A stretch of 64,000 nt of DNA, from positions 21,553 through 85,552 of the forward strand of contig CAYNJG010000003.1 in assembly GCA_964397295.1 (NCBI GenBank), written 5' to 3'. Positions within the stretch are counted from its first letter, which is position 1, and the number at the start of each line of letters is the position of its first letter. This document shows positions 1 through 9,225 of the stretch, piece by piece. This stretch comes from CAYNJG01 sp964397295 (lineage in GTDB: Bacteria; Planctomycetota; Planctomycetia; Pirellulales; Pirellulaceae). A program made the position numbers and the translations under genes. Below the pieces are notes generated by a model, which saw only the letters and a list, made by a program, of their open reading frames with translations, did no database searches and had not been told where the DNA came from.

Positions 1-163
1 TGCCAAGTGGCAAAACAGCTCCGGAAACGTGATGCTCAAGGTTTCGATGTACTTCGATAGCCGATTGGCATAGGACGATGTCAAAGACATCTCCAAATCG
101 ACGTCGTACTTCGTCAATTTGATGAGGGTTGCCACCTAGGACAAACAGTTTTTGCTTAATCAT
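1..163 (-). CDS. N-terminus of an unknown protein, cut by the window edge
   Basis: An open frame reads leftwards from an ATG at 163 to the window edge without a stop, giving 54 residues that begin MIKQKLFVLGGNPHQIDEVR. A hydrophobic beta-strand (LFVLGG), then an amphipathic stretch and a second strand (DIVLCQS) look like the first half of a receiver-like alpha/beta fold, as at the N-terminus of response regulators or sigma-54 activators. That is inference from a fragment; no catalytic residue can be checked. Upstream, AGCGAG is only a weak ribosome-binding site. Competing frames here have poor composition. Confidence 0.55.
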   Translation of the reverse strand, partial: MIKQKLFVLGGNPHQIDEVRRRFGDVFDIVLCQSAIEVHRNLEHHVSGAVLPLG

Positions 164-639
164 GGTACTTTCACTCGCTGCTGGCAAAATCATGTTGCTT
201 CATTCGTCGATGCAAGGGAGGGTGCGAGCACCCAGGGATAAGGAACTGGAAGGAGGATGTTTAATTCCTCTCTCCATGGGTTTCAGACTAGTTAGCCCTA
301 TGGTTGCAACAAGCAAACTAAGGCGTGAATCGTCCGTTAACAGAATGACCCGTTCCGACTGGGCAGGTGGTAACGACTGTAGGTCGTAACCCGGCCGAAA
401 AGGTTCATCAAATGAGGCAACCCTGCCAGGTGATGTTCACTTATTCTAACCAAATTCGCGGTTTGTCAAAAACTTTGGTAGCCGACTTCCACATTTTTTG
501 GGTGGATAAGCCGACTGTTTGCCTGTTCAGTTTGCAAGATTACTGAATCAGAGAGGAAGATTTTAGATCTCGCCACTAACCGCCCGCGTACGTGGCTGTC
601 GCGTTCGCCGTTTGTGACTGAGCTGGTTAAGAGAAAACG
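164..639. other. Gene-free stretch between divergently read edge gene and HEAT gene end
   Basis: About 476 bases with no convincing gene. It lies upstream of the edge gene (which reads left) and downstream of the HEAT-repeat gene (which also reads left), so it should hold the 3' end of one transcript and the promoter of the other. I see no tRNA-like fold, no clear hairpin with a T-tract and no recognisable riboswitch. Confidence 0.5.
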
Positions 640-1695
640 TTAGCTACGTTCTTTGATGATGCGCGTTGCTTCATCGAGTGCTTTGTATTTGGTCTCGTCG
701 TTGCTCTTCAAAATGTTCGCGTCGGTGATTTTCTGAACGGCTTGTACAATGCTCTCGTCAGGCTTCGCTTCTTTGTTAGCCGTGTACAACGCGACGACAC
801 CAAGTAAGCCGTTCTTGATGATGAGATTGCGTTTCCATTCGCGCAACGTTGATGCAGATTCGTCATCGGATTCGTATTTGATCGCTTCGTCGTTTTCGAT
901 CTGAAGCATTTCGCAAAGCCTCTCAACCGCCCGCGTGTCGCCGTTGCGGGCTAGTCCGGTTGCAGCGTTGTATCGCGCGTCCGGGTATGCATCGCCTAAC
1001 ATCAAGTTCAGCGTATTGCAGGCTTCGTCGCCGCCGATGATTCCCAATGCATACGCCGTAACAACTCGGATTTCGCCGTAGCGCAATTGTTCATCACGTG
1101 TTGGCGACGCAGCACGTTCCATCGCAGGTTCTCGTAGTGCTGCGACAAGTTCAGCTCTTGACTCATCCAGCTGTGGGCCAAGTTTGCTAGACAGCACAGC
1201 GATACCTTCGACGGCGGCGCGGCGGAGTTTGAAGTCTTCCGTCTTCACTGCGGTGATCAAAGCGTTCAATCCGTTGTCGATTTCGAACTCACCCAAAGCG
1301 TGACATAAATAGGTAGCTAGTTTATGTCGTTCTGGACTAACGCTTAGATTGGGATCTTCGATTAGCATGACCATGGTCTCTGCCAGGTTATCGGCAAGTT
1401 CACCATCCTTGCGAAGTTCTTTCTCACGAACATCTCGCAACAGGTTTGCCAAACTGTGCGCGTCTTGCCAACTTCCTTTATTTAGTTGACGTAGGTTCTC
1501 GGAGAGTTGTTTCGGATTCGTACCCGATTGAGCCAGCCAACCGAACATGATCCAAACGCCAACAATGATCGAAACAATGATCATTGGTACGAAAAACAGC
1601 TGCATCAAAAAGCCGGTCGTGGGCGGTTTGACGGGTGGCAGCTGTTGATCGGTCCAATCCGTATTTTGAGTTGGAGGTGTATTGTCTGCGGTCAT
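640..1695 (-). CDS. Membrane-anchored HEAT-repeat protein
   Basis: A 351-residue protein. After a polar, Pro-rich N-terminus it has one membrane segment at about residues 29-54 (LMQLFFVPMIIVSIIVGVWI), with no cleavage site visible. The rest is an alpha-helical solenoid of HEAT-like repeats, such as the stretches around ATYLCHALGEF, LRRAAVEGIAVL and DARYNAATGLARNGD. Such proteins usually act as scaffolds for protein-protein contacts. No enzyme motif is present. It is transcribed alone; the gene to its right, lipoate ligase-like, is divergent with about 100 bases between. The partner is unknown. Confidence 0.85.
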   Translation of the reverse strand: MTADNTPPTQNTDWTDQQLPPVKPPTTGFLMQLFFVPMIIVSIIVGVWIMFGWLAQSGTNPKQLSENLRQLNKGSWQDAHSLANLLRDVREKELRKDGELADNLAETMVMLIEDPNLSVSPERHKLATYLCHALGEFEIDNGLNALITAVKTEDFKLRRAAVEGIAVLSSKLGPQLDESRAELVAALREPAMERAASPTRDEQLRYGEIRVVTAYALGIIGGDEACNTLNLMLGDAYPDARYNAATGLARNGDTRAVERLCEMLQIENDEAIKYESDDESASTLREWKRNLIIKNGLLGVVALYTANKEAKPDESIVQAVQKITDANILKSNDETKYKALDEATRIIKERS

Positions 1696-1799
1696 GATTG
1701 CCGAGGGATGCTGGAGTGAACGGTAACGGATCTGCTACTTTACCGAAAACGCCCTGCACTACGTAACCACCGGTCGAGTAAACACGCTAAAGTCGCAAT

Positions 1800-2522
1800 A
1801 TGCACTACTTGGACGTTACTGTTGGCAGCTTTGCCCAAAACCTCGCATTGGATGAGGCCCTTCTAAACAATGCCGATGAGAATCCGAATTCGGCCAGAGA
1901 GCTGCTTCGGTTTTGGGAATCACAGCAGTTCGCCGTGGTGGTCGGAAGAGGCACGAACGTTGACAAGGAAATTGACGTTTCGGCCTGCGAACGAGATTCG
2001 GTGCCCATCTATCGACGGTGTAGCGGCGGCACGTCGGTCGTCGCGGGACCCGGCTGTTTGATGTATGGAGTTTTGATCGGCTATGAAGATAAACCCGAAT
2101 TGCGATCAGTCGATGCGGCGCATCGGTACGTGATGCACCGAATGCGAGACGCACTGTGTACTTTGGCGCCGGAGGTTAAGTTTCGCGGTTCGTGTGATCT
2201 AGCGATAGACGAACTGAAATTCTCGGGCAACGCGCTACGATGCAAACGGAACTTCTTTCTCTATCACGGCACGGTGCTCTATGATTTTCCGCTTGAACGA
2301 ATTTCGAAGTACTTGCTTACTCCCCCGCGCCAGCCTGACTACCGTGAGGGAAGAAGTCATCAAGATTTCGTGAGAAACTTTCCATCTGATTCTGCTTCCA
2401 TTCAATCCGCGATTCGCAAAACGTGGTCGGCGCGAGAAGTGCAAACAGTTGGGCCTCTCAAAGCGATAGACGCTTTGGTCGATCAACGTTATTCGAAGCC
2501 ATCTTGGAACCGTAACCGCTAG
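1800..2522 (+). CDS. Lipoate-protein ligase family protein (LplA/LipM-like, short form)
   Basis: A 240-residue protein of the biotin/lipoate ligase (BPL_LPL) fold. The lipoate-site motif is RRCSGGTSV at residues 72-80, and KFSGNALR at 140-147 carries the Lys (K140) that contacts the acyl-adenylate in this family. It probably attaches lipoate or octanoate to E2 or GcvH domains in the cytoplasm. It is much shorter than the roughly 330-residue E. coli LplA and lacks the C-terminal accessory domain, so it may be an octanoyl or lipoyl transferase (LipM/LipL type) or need a partner. No other lipoylation gene is adjacent. The start at 1800 directly precedes the conserved domain. Confidence 0.85.
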   Translation: MHYLDVTVGSFAQNLALDEALLNNADENPNSARELLRFWESQQFAVVVGRGTNVDKEIDVSACERDSVPIYRRCSGGTSVVAGPGCLMYGVLIGYEDKPELRSVDAAHRYVMHRMRDALCTLAPEVKFRGSCDLAIDELKFSGNALRCKRNFFLYHGTVLYDFPLERISKYLLTPPRQPDYREGRSHQDFVRNFPSDSASIQSAIRKTWSAREVQTVGPLKAIDALVDQRYSKPSWNRNR

Positions 2523-2720
2523 CGTGCTACACGCTGTCATTGGTTGCTTGGTAATTTCGCGAAAACGGCGGGGCCCTATTCACCGCAATTGGCAAAGCCC
2601 GAAGCTTCGAGGGGTGGAGTGCGTTCGCACACCCGTGTGGTCGATGAGGATTAGGCGTAAGTGTGGCCTCATATGGGCCTCAATCGCGGTCCGATCGTCA
2701 GCCTATTGGGAGGTGCCGTT

Positions 2721-3770
2721 ATGAAGTACGGCATCATTCTACTGTTTTTACTATGCGCAACTTCGATTGCGGAGAACCCGTATGCGCAGTCCGAAAATAC
2801 GCTAAAGCGAACGATACGCCTTCGTGGACTTCCCAACGATGAAGTGCCCGTGATCACGGCCCTGGCTCTGCAACCGAGCGGAAACTTGTTGGCCTCAGCG
2901 GGTGATGATCACAAAGTGCGTTTGTGGGACATCGAAAGTGGGCAATTGCAATACACGCTCACGGATCATCACGATTGGGTAACGAGTTTAGCCTTTTGCG
3001 AAGGCGGAACGATGTTGCTAACTGGTGGTCGAGATCGCCAGGTTTTGGCATGGAATGCCAGTAACGGATCGAAACCGACACGACTTGGGAAGCATGACAA
3101 GCCGATCTCATCCATCGTGGTACACGAGCCAACAAGCCAAGTTGCGGTTGTTGGCTTTCGTGCTCCGTTGAAGGTCTACGACACGAAATCGTATTCTCTA
3201 ATGAATACGCTTGCCTGCCCTTGCCAAGACACACGAGCGATCGCGTTTTCGCCGTCGGCCCGGTTGCTTGCGGCGGCTGGACGAAACGGGAAGATTCGAA
3301 TCTGGAATCTCGAGACAGGCGGAAAGACCGATGTCGTCGGCCATTCACGGCGTGTTACGTCGTTGGTGTTTGCTTCTGAATATACGCTACTTTCCGCTGG
3401 AGAAGATCGCACGATTCACGTGTGGAACGCTGTCAGTGGCAAGCAACAACAATCGCTCAGGCACGCATCGGGCAAAGTACTCGCGATCACGATGCTGGAT
3501 GATGAACGCTTTGCTGCCGCCACTTCAAAAAACGAGATTCCGCTGTTCCGAATAAGCGAACAAGGTCCCTACGCCTTGCTGAAGGGTCACACTGGATCCG
3601 TCGCGGCGCTGGTTGCTCGTGACGATCACTTGGTATCGGGGAGTTTCGACACGACAGTTCGCGTTTGGTCGGTACCGCTTGTGGATTCCAATCACGTATC
3701 AGCAAAGCGGTTCGAAACTTCGCCGTTTGGATCCGAGAGCGTTGCAACTCGTCAACAGTACGAAAAGTAA
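2721..3770 (+). CDS. Secreted WD40-repeat protein
   Basis: A 349-residue protein with a Sec signal peptide (MKYGIILLFLLCATSIA, likely cleaved near ENPYAQ) followed by a beta-propeller of six or seven WD40 repeats. Repeat ends are visible as VRLWDIESG, VLAWNASNG, IRIWNLETG, IHVWNAVSG and VRVWSVPLV. I chose the ATG at 2721 because it starts the signal peptide and has GGGAGG at 2708-2713; the frame is open further upstream but those 20 residues look non-coding. Its job is probably protein binding in the periplasm or outside. It ends 18 bases before the giant surface protein, so the two may be co-transcribed. Confidence 0.85.
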   Translation: MKYGIILLFLLCATSIAENPYAQSENTLKRTIRLRGLPNDEVPVITALALQPSGNLLASAGDDHKVRLWDIESGQLQYTLTDHHDWVTSLAFCEGGTMLLTGGRDRQVLAWNASNGSKPTRLGKHDKPISSIVVHEPTSQVAVVGFRAPLKVYDTKSYSLMNTLACPCQDTRAIAFSPSARLLAAAGRNGKIRIWNLETGGKTDVVGHSRRVTSLVFASEYTLLSAGEDRTIHVWNAVSGKQQQSLRHASGKVLAITMLDDERFAAATSKNEIPLFRISEQGPYALLKGHTGSVAALVARDDHLVSGSFDTTVRVWSVPLVDSNHVSAKRFETSPFGSESVATRQQYEK

Positions 3771-3788
3771 TCTATTCGTCCCGCGTGG

Positions 3789-6700
3789 GTGACCAATGGA
3801 AGGATTCTTGTGCCCAATTTGAACAACAATGTTTTTGTCATGATGCGAGGTAAGCGAACCGGCCGAGGTCGTTTGTTTCGTTTCGATAAATGCCATGCAA
3901 AGAGCCAGGGCAAGCTCCAGGCGAAGCATCGCACGCACAACGTCCGCGCCGTTGCATCGCACGCTGCGGAATCGCTCGAGCATCGCATGATGTTGACTGC
4001 CGATCCGATTCAATTTGGTGCGGTATACACGGAACAGGATTCTGGCTCGGACAACACTCCGGATACGATCGAAATCTCTTTCGTCGGCGGAGCGGAAAAC
4101 ACGCAGCTCACGCAAGTCATCATTGATGGCGACAAAATCCTTTCCGGTCTTGGGCCAGGCCTGGGTTTCGGCGATATGATTTTTGATACGGAGAGTACTG
4201 GCCTTGGCATCGACTTGCCATTCCCCGAGTCGTTTGCTCAAAAAGTTGGTGAGTTTGATGCGACGATTTCTGTGGAAGACGGAAGTTCGCTGTTGACGAT
4301 CGATCTCAATGGCTTCGACGCTGGAGAGATACTGTTGCTGTCGGTCGACGTCGATGAGGTGCAGGGTTTTGATCCAGATGAAACTGACCTAGTGCTGATC
4401 AACGAAGAACTCGACCCGATTGCGTCGGGTGCCGAGTTTCAAGGTTCGCAACTCACGGCCCATTTCACTTCACCGCACTTTCATGACGTGAGCGGAACTG
4501 CCGAATTTCGCAATCGCTATGACGAAAATCTCGACGCGACTGAACTCACGTTGCCACGCGACGATGAAGGCGAAAACCGTGATCGAACGGCCGGTGCAGT
4601 CGGTGAGGTGCAACAAGAGCCGTTGCCAATTTCGATCTCGGGTACGGTATATGAAGATGAAAACGCGAACCTCAATCAAGAAGCAGGAGATCTCGGCCTC
4701 GCAAACGTCGAACTACGTTTGTACGTCGAGCAAGATGGCCAGTTTGTATTCACCGGGCATACGACTCTGACGGACGAAAATGGCGAATATCGTTTCGACG
4801 AGTCGCTAGATCTATCACCTGGCACCTATCAGATTCAAGAAACGCAACCGGAAAACTTCTTCAGCGTTGGCGCCGAAGTTGGTTTGGTGGACGGTGTCGC
4901 GACGGGAAGCGTGCAAGACGCCGATGTGCTGACTGCGATCAACATTTCCAATGGCGGTACGCGTGCGACGGAATACAACTTCGCCGAAGCGCGTCCGGCT
5001 TCGATTCAAGGTCGAGTGCACTTGTCTTCGCCCGACGGTGATTGTTGGGATGACAGTGTCGTGCACGAACCAGTCGCTGGCGTGACGATCCAACTGCTAG
5101 ATGCGAACGATGAACTGATTGCCGAAACGCGGACGGATGCAGATGGTCGCTACGAGTTTTTGAATTTGCGACCTGGTCAGTATTCGTTGATAGAAATAAC
5201 GCCGGAGAGTTTGATTTCGGGTGGATCACGGGCAGGCACCGTTGACGGAGAAACCGAGGGTAGTGCTGACGAGAATACGATTCAAGAAATCAGTCTTTCG
5301 TCCGGCGACGAAGGCGTCGAGTTTGAGTTTTGCGAGCATGAGCCAGCCGAACTCCGCGGATCGGTCTACCACGACCGCGACAACGATGGCTTGCGCGAAG
5401 TGGGCGAAGAAGGAATCGCCAACGTGATTTTGAGTCTGCTCGACGAAGTGGGCGAAATCGTCGATTCGGTGGAAACCGACGCAGACGGTCGTTATGAGTT
5501 CGTAGGTGTTCGCGCCGGCAACTATCGCGTCATCGAGATGCACCCAAGCGGTTGGCTCGACGGAAGAGATCGCGCCGGCACGGCGAACGGTCGCAGCACG
5601 GGACGCGCCATCAATCCCGGCGACGAGATCGAAGCAATTAGTTTGCTGTGGGGCGATCGTGGTGTTGACTATGACTTTGGTGAGATTATGCCGGCTTCGA
5701 TTGGCGGAACTGTTCATCTTTCGACACCCGATGGTGATTGCTGGGACGTTGATGAATCGCTTCTCGAACCAGTGGCCGGCGCCGTTGTGCAACTCTTCGA
5801 CGCAACCGGCCAAGTTCTTGCCGAAACGGTGACTGACGAGAACGGAGATTATTTCTTCGACGATTTGGTACCAGGGGAATATTCGATTCGACAGATTACG
5901 CCGGATGGATTGGTCGATGGCGGATCGCAGGCCGGTAACATCGACGGCGAAACTCGCGGCCAAGTTGATGCGTTGGGCGACATTCAAAGCATTCGTTTGA
6001 ACTCAGGCGAAGCTGGCACAGACTTCGACTTTTGCGAACACAAACCAGCCACGATTTCCGGTTTCGTTTACGAAGACGCAAACAACGACGGCGTGCGCGA
6101 TCCAGGTGAAGTGCCCATCGAGGGTGTCATCATTCAGTTGTTCGACGAAGACGGAAACTTGATCGCCGAAACAACGACCGATGCGAATGGCATGTATGCG
6201 TTCGAAGGCCTTGAGCCTGGTAACTATTCTTTGCGACAGATTCAACCAGAAGACTACATCGATGGCATCGACACTGCGGGAACCGTTGACGGCGAACGTC
6301 GTGGCGAAGCATTGAATCCGGGCGATGAGATCGTCAGTATCGATTTGGGTTGGGGGGAAACGGGCGAGGAATTCAACTTTGCCGAATTGTTGCCAGCCTC
6401 GATCTCGGGATTCGTGCATTCCAGCGTCACTGATGATTGTTGGAACGATCCAAACGCTGAGCCGTTGTCTGGCGTGCGTATCACGTTGTTGGATGAAGCT
6501 GGCGACATTGTCGCCGAGACGCTTACTGACGCAGATGGTCAGTACTCATTCGGAGACTTGGCTCCCAGCAATTACAGTCTCGTTCAAGAGCAGCCTGACA
6601 CGCATTTTGATGGCCAGCATCGTGCGGAAGGTGGCGGCGACACGTCGCAACCGAATCTTGTGACGAACATCGACTTGTCGTCGGGCGCACTGGCAACGGG

Positions 6701-8372
6701 CTACGATTTTTGCGAACTTCCACCGTCGCAGATTTCTGGATTTGTCTTTGTCGATGGTGCACCGATCGAATTGGAAACGGATGAAGTGCTGCCGATCGAC
6801 ATCTCACCAATCCGCGACGGTCAGCTAACGACAGACGACGAATTGTTGGATAGCGTGACGGTTGAATTGCGTGACGGAATTTCGGGACTTCCGTTGGATG
6901 GCAGCATCGCCTTGTCCGGTACCTACCCAAGCGGTCCGATTCGTACCTTTACAAACGAAGATGGGTACTATGAGTTTGCCAACTTGCCAGCGGGAAGCTA
7001 CTCCGTATTTGAAGTTCAGCCTGAAGACTATGTCGATGGTATCGACACGCCTGGCACAGCGAACGGTATCGCTATCAATCCGATACCGCCAAGCGAAGAC
7101 GATATTGAACTTGAGACGGTCATCGCATCGTTGGAAACCCCGCATCAAAATGATGCGATCGTCAGGATTGGGTTGTTCCCCGGTACGCATTCGCAATTGA
7201 ATAACTTCAGCGAAGTGACAACTCTGACGCTACCGCCGCTAGACGCTATTCCTCCGCTCGATCCACCTGAGCCTCGAACGCCTCCACCAGCGATCAGCCC
7301 CGAACCAATTTCACTCTATCAATTCTCGCGCGAGCTTCCGCCATTGGTTGCGCTAGATGATCCGCTACTGTTTGAGAGTAGCGAGTCAACGGTGCAACGT
7401 ACTTGGCATCTTTCGATCGTGGATGGCGGGCAACCACGGGTCGCTGAAGAAGTTCCTGCAACGACAAACTTCTTGTTTCCTACTGCGGCGTGGCGTGCGA
7501 ATCAGTTGTCTGCAGCGAAGTGGGCGGTGCAGACGAAAAACGGCAACGAAGTCACTCACTATTTTGGAACCGAAGGCGCCATTCCGATCACGGGTGATTT
7601 CAACGGAGATGGCACCAGCGAAATCGGCGTCTATGCCGAAGGCCACTGGTTCATCGACTTGAATGGCGATGGCCGTTGGGACAGTAAGGATCTATGGGCC
7701 AAGCTTGGCAACGAAGGAGACTTGCCTGTCACTGGCGACTGGGACGGCGATGGCAAAGACGACATTGGCATTTTCGGTCGGCGTTGGCAAGGTGACCAAG
7801 TTGCGGTAGCTCACGAACACGGTTTGCCTGATATGGACAACGTGCCTGACGGCTCACGAAAGAATATGCCGCCTAAGTTAGACGAAGCGACGGCTGGTCA
7901 GCGAGTAATGAAACTCACGGCGCGAGGCAGGTTGCGTGCTGACTTGATCGATCACGTTTTCATTTACGGAGCCGCAGGTGACATGGCCATCGCAGGTGAC
8001 TGGAACGGCGACGGGATCGATACTGTTGGCGTTTATCGCGCCGGCGTTTGGCGGCTGGACATGGACGGCAACGGCAGGTGGACAGAAAAGGATGAGTCGC
8101 TTCGATTCGGACGACCTGGCGACTTTCCGCTAGTTGGTGACTTCAATGGGGATGGCATTGACGACATGGCTATCGTCCGAAATGGAAAGATCTACTTCGA
8201 CAGCAATGGAAATCGAATCCTCGACGTCAACGACCTTGTGATGGAATTCGATGAGTCGAAAGGACTTCCGATCGTTGGAATGTGGTCGGACGATGGCGCC
8301 GATCAGATTGGCTTCTTTAAACCGATCGACGAAGAGCGAGTCTTGGTGGCATCTCGGCCCGAAACCAAGTAA
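3789..8372 (+). CDS. Giant SdrD-like surface protein with seven repeats and a VCBS/FG-GAP-like C-terminus
   Basis: A 1527-residue exported protein. The basic N-terminus runs into ESLEHRMMLTAD (residues 61-72), a variant of the planctomycete LEPR-XLL motif. Residues about 282-1145 hold seven SdrD B-like/prealbumin-fold repeats of about 116 residues. They alternate between a type with an acidic Ca-binding-like loop (DRDNDGLREVGEEG) and a type with DGDCWDD near its start and FxFCEHxPA at its end. A Pro-rich linker (about 1150-1200) leads to VCBS/FG-GAP-like repeats at about 1260-1520 (GDWNGDGIDTVGVYR, GDFNGDGIDDMAIVR). It is very acidic. The likely role is cell-surface adhesion or structure. The start could also be the later Met pair at residues 18-19. 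Confidence 0.9.
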   Translation: MTNGRILVPNLNNNVFVMMRGKRTGRGRLFRFDKCHAKSQGKLQAKHRTHNVRAVASHAAESLEHRMMLTADPIQFGAVYTEQDSGSDNTPDTIEISFVGGAENTQLTQVIIDGDKILSGLGPGLGFGDMIFDTESTGLGIDLPFPESFAQKVGEFDATISVEDGSSLLTIDLNGFDAGEILLLSVDVDEVQGFDPDETDLVLINEELDPIASGAEFQGSQLTAHFTSPHFHDVSGTAEFRNRYDENLDATELTLPRDDEGENRDRTAGAVGEVQQEPLPISISGTVYEDENANLNQEAGDLGLANVELRLYVEQDGQFVFTGHTTLTDENGEYRFDESLDLSPGTYQIQETQPENFFSVGAEVGLVDGVATGSVQDADVLTAINISNGGTRATEYNFAEARPASIQGRVHLSSPDGDCWDDSVVHEPVAGVTIQLLDANDELIAETRTDADGRYEFLNLRPGQYSLIEITPESLISGGSRAGTVDGETEGSADENTIQEISLSSGDEGVEFEFCEHEPAELRGSVYHDRDNDGLREVGEEGIANVILSLLDEVGEIVDSVETDADGRYEFVGVRAGNYRVIEMHPSGWLDGRDRAGTANGRSTGRAINPGDEIEAISLLWGDRGVDYDFGEIMPASIGGTVHLSTPDGDCWDVDESLLEPVAGAVVQLFDATGQVLAETVTDENGDYFFDDLVPGEYSIRQITPDGLVDGGSQAGNIDGETRGQVDALGDIQSIRLNSGEAGTDFDFCEHKPATISGFVYEDANNDGVRDPGEVPIEGVIIQLFDEDGNLIAETTTDANGMYAFEGLEPGNYSLRQIQPEDYIDGIDTAGTVDGERRGEALNPGDEIVSIDLGWGETGEEFNFAELLPASISGFVHSSVTDDCWNDPNAEPLSGVRITLLDEAGDIVAETLTDADGQYSFGDLAPSNYSLVQEQPDTHFDGQHRAEGGGDTSQPNLVTNIDLSSGALATGYDFCELPPSQISGFVFVDGAPIELETDEVLPIDISPIRDGQLTTDDELLDSVTVELRDGISGLPLDGSIALSGTYPSGPIRTFTNEDGYYEFANLPAGSYSVFEVQPEDYVDGIDTPGTANGIAINPIPPSEDDIELETVIASLETPHQNDAIVRIGLFPGTHSQLNNFSEVTTLTLPPLDAIPPLDPPEPRTPPPAISPEPISLYQFSRELPPLVALDDPLLFESSESTVQRTWHLSIVDGGQPRVAEEVPATTNFLFPTAAWRANQLSAAKWAVQTKNGNEVTHYFGTEGAIPITGDFNGDGTSEIGVYAEGHWFIDLNGDGRWDSKDLWAKLGNEGDLPVTGDWDGDGKDDIGIFGRRWQGDQVAVAHEHGLPDMDNVPDGSRKNMPPKLDEATAGQRVMKLTARGRLRADLIDHVFIYGAAGDMAIAGDWNGDGIDTVGVYRAGVWRLDMDGNGRWTEKDESLRFGRPGDFPLVGDFNGDGIDDMAIVRNGKIYFDSNGNRILDVNDLVMEFDESKGLPIVGMWSDDGADQIGFFKPIDEERVLVASRPETK

Positions 8373-8413
8373 AACTGGGTGGTCCGATTTGGCGATGGTT
8401 TGGGGAGATCAAG

Positions 8414-8590
8414 ATGGCACTCGACAAGAAATCAAAAAAGCGTCTCGAGGTTCTACGCAAGAAATACGAAAAGCTCCAGGCTCAACTCGTTGGTGCGAAA
8501 CAACAAGAGGACGAGCCTGGTGAAGTGGCAGGTATCGAAAAAGAAATCGAAGACACGCTGGCAGAAATGGCCAAGCTCAAAGCTTCTTAA
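8414..8590 (+). CDS. Small charged coiled-coil protein, 58 residues
   Basis: A short frame in +2 relative to the surrounding spurious frames, preceded by a good ribosome-binding site (GGGGAG at 8402-8407, 6 bases before ATG 8414). The product begins MALDKKSKKRLEVLRKKYEK and is almost entirely charged helix with leucines in heptad-like spacing (LEVLRKKYEKLQAQL, IEKEIEDTLAEMAKL). That suggests a small coiled coil. It follows the surface protein by 41 bases. No function is known to me. From memory, similar short Lys/Glu-rich proteins occur in other Pirellulaceae, but I could not search for them. Confidence 0.7.
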   Translation: MALDKKSKKRLEVLRKKYEKLQAQLVGAKQQEDEPGEVAGIEKEIEDTLAEMAKLKAS

Positions 8591-8628
8591 GCCCGAGTAG
8601 ACCGACATCTGTTTGCCCGAGAATCGCG

Positions 8629-9126
8629 TTACGGGCTTTGCTCTACTTCGATCGCTGGCACCGTGGCAGACACTTCATCTTTCGGCGTCTTGTCGGAGAC
8701 CTTCATTGTGCTTGCGATCAAGATCAGCGTTACGACGAGCGCCGCGTTGACTGTCATCCAAAACGGCATCTTCTCACGAAACTTTTCAGCCGAAGCGCTT
8801 CGACCGCTCAGCCGTGCCGTGATGAACATAATCGCGAGAGCAAGTACGAGTTTCAGCACGACAAAGATGGGATATGGCGTGGCGTAGTCGTTGGCGAGGA
8901 TGTTTTGAAAAGCGTTGTACAAACCAGTTGCCAAGAGTAGTGCCGAGCAAATCATTACGACCTTGGCCCACTTGCCTCGCACTGCGTTAAACGCGGCTTT
9001 GCGTGACTCTTCATCGAGTGTTCCCAAACCGGGAAGCATCGACGACCACATGAATAGGATTCCTCCGGCTAGAAAAATGGCTGGCAGAATGTGGAACAGC
9101 CTCGTTACGAACGACACGGGATCCAT
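8629..9126 (-). CDS. CopD-like four-helix membrane protein
   Basis: A 165-residue integral membrane protein with four predicted segments at about 6-28, 53-73, 85-105 and 120-140. A His in helix 1 (RLFHILPAIFLAGGI), the compact four-helix layout and an Arg in a cytoplasmic loop resemble the CopD/DUF2269-type group, but the match is weak. The C-terminal 25 residues are soluble and acidic. It lies about 100 bases downstream of the nucleotidyltransferase on the same strand and may be read through with it. The substrate is unknown. Confidence 0.75.
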   Translation of the reverse strand: MDPVSFVTRLFHILPAIFLAGGILFMWSSMLPGLGTLDEESRKAAFNAVRGKWAKVVMICSALLLATGLYNAFQNILANDYATPYPIFVVLKLVLALAIMFITARLSGRSASAEKFREKMPFWMTVNAALVVTLILIASTMKVSDKTPKDEVSATVPAIEVEQSP

Positions 9127-9225
9127 GGAAGAACTCTTTCAAGAAAAGGGTGGCAAGCGTGGTAGGACTCGACGGTCCTGGGGACAGAATATACGAGCCT
9201 GGTTTGTTGGCAAGTGCCACAGCCA

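Noticed and set aside
129..389. 86-residue plus-strand open frame near the left edge
   Set aside because: It overlaps the start of the minus-strand edge gene, and its composition is not protein-like.
2605..2640. GC-rich partial hairpin between the lipoate ligase-like and WD40 genes
   Set aside because: The stem is interrupted and has no T-tract, so I could not support it as a terminator.
5226..5987. 253-residue open frame on the minus strand inside the giant surface protein gene
   Set aside because: It is antisense to a repeat region whose sense frame has clear domain repeats; the open frame follows from the repetitive, acidic-codon-rich sense strand.
4629..7200. DNA repeats every 350 bases, considered as a repeat array or CRISPR
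   Set aside because: They are coding repeats of one protein with differing nucleotide sequence, and lack short identical repeats with spacers.
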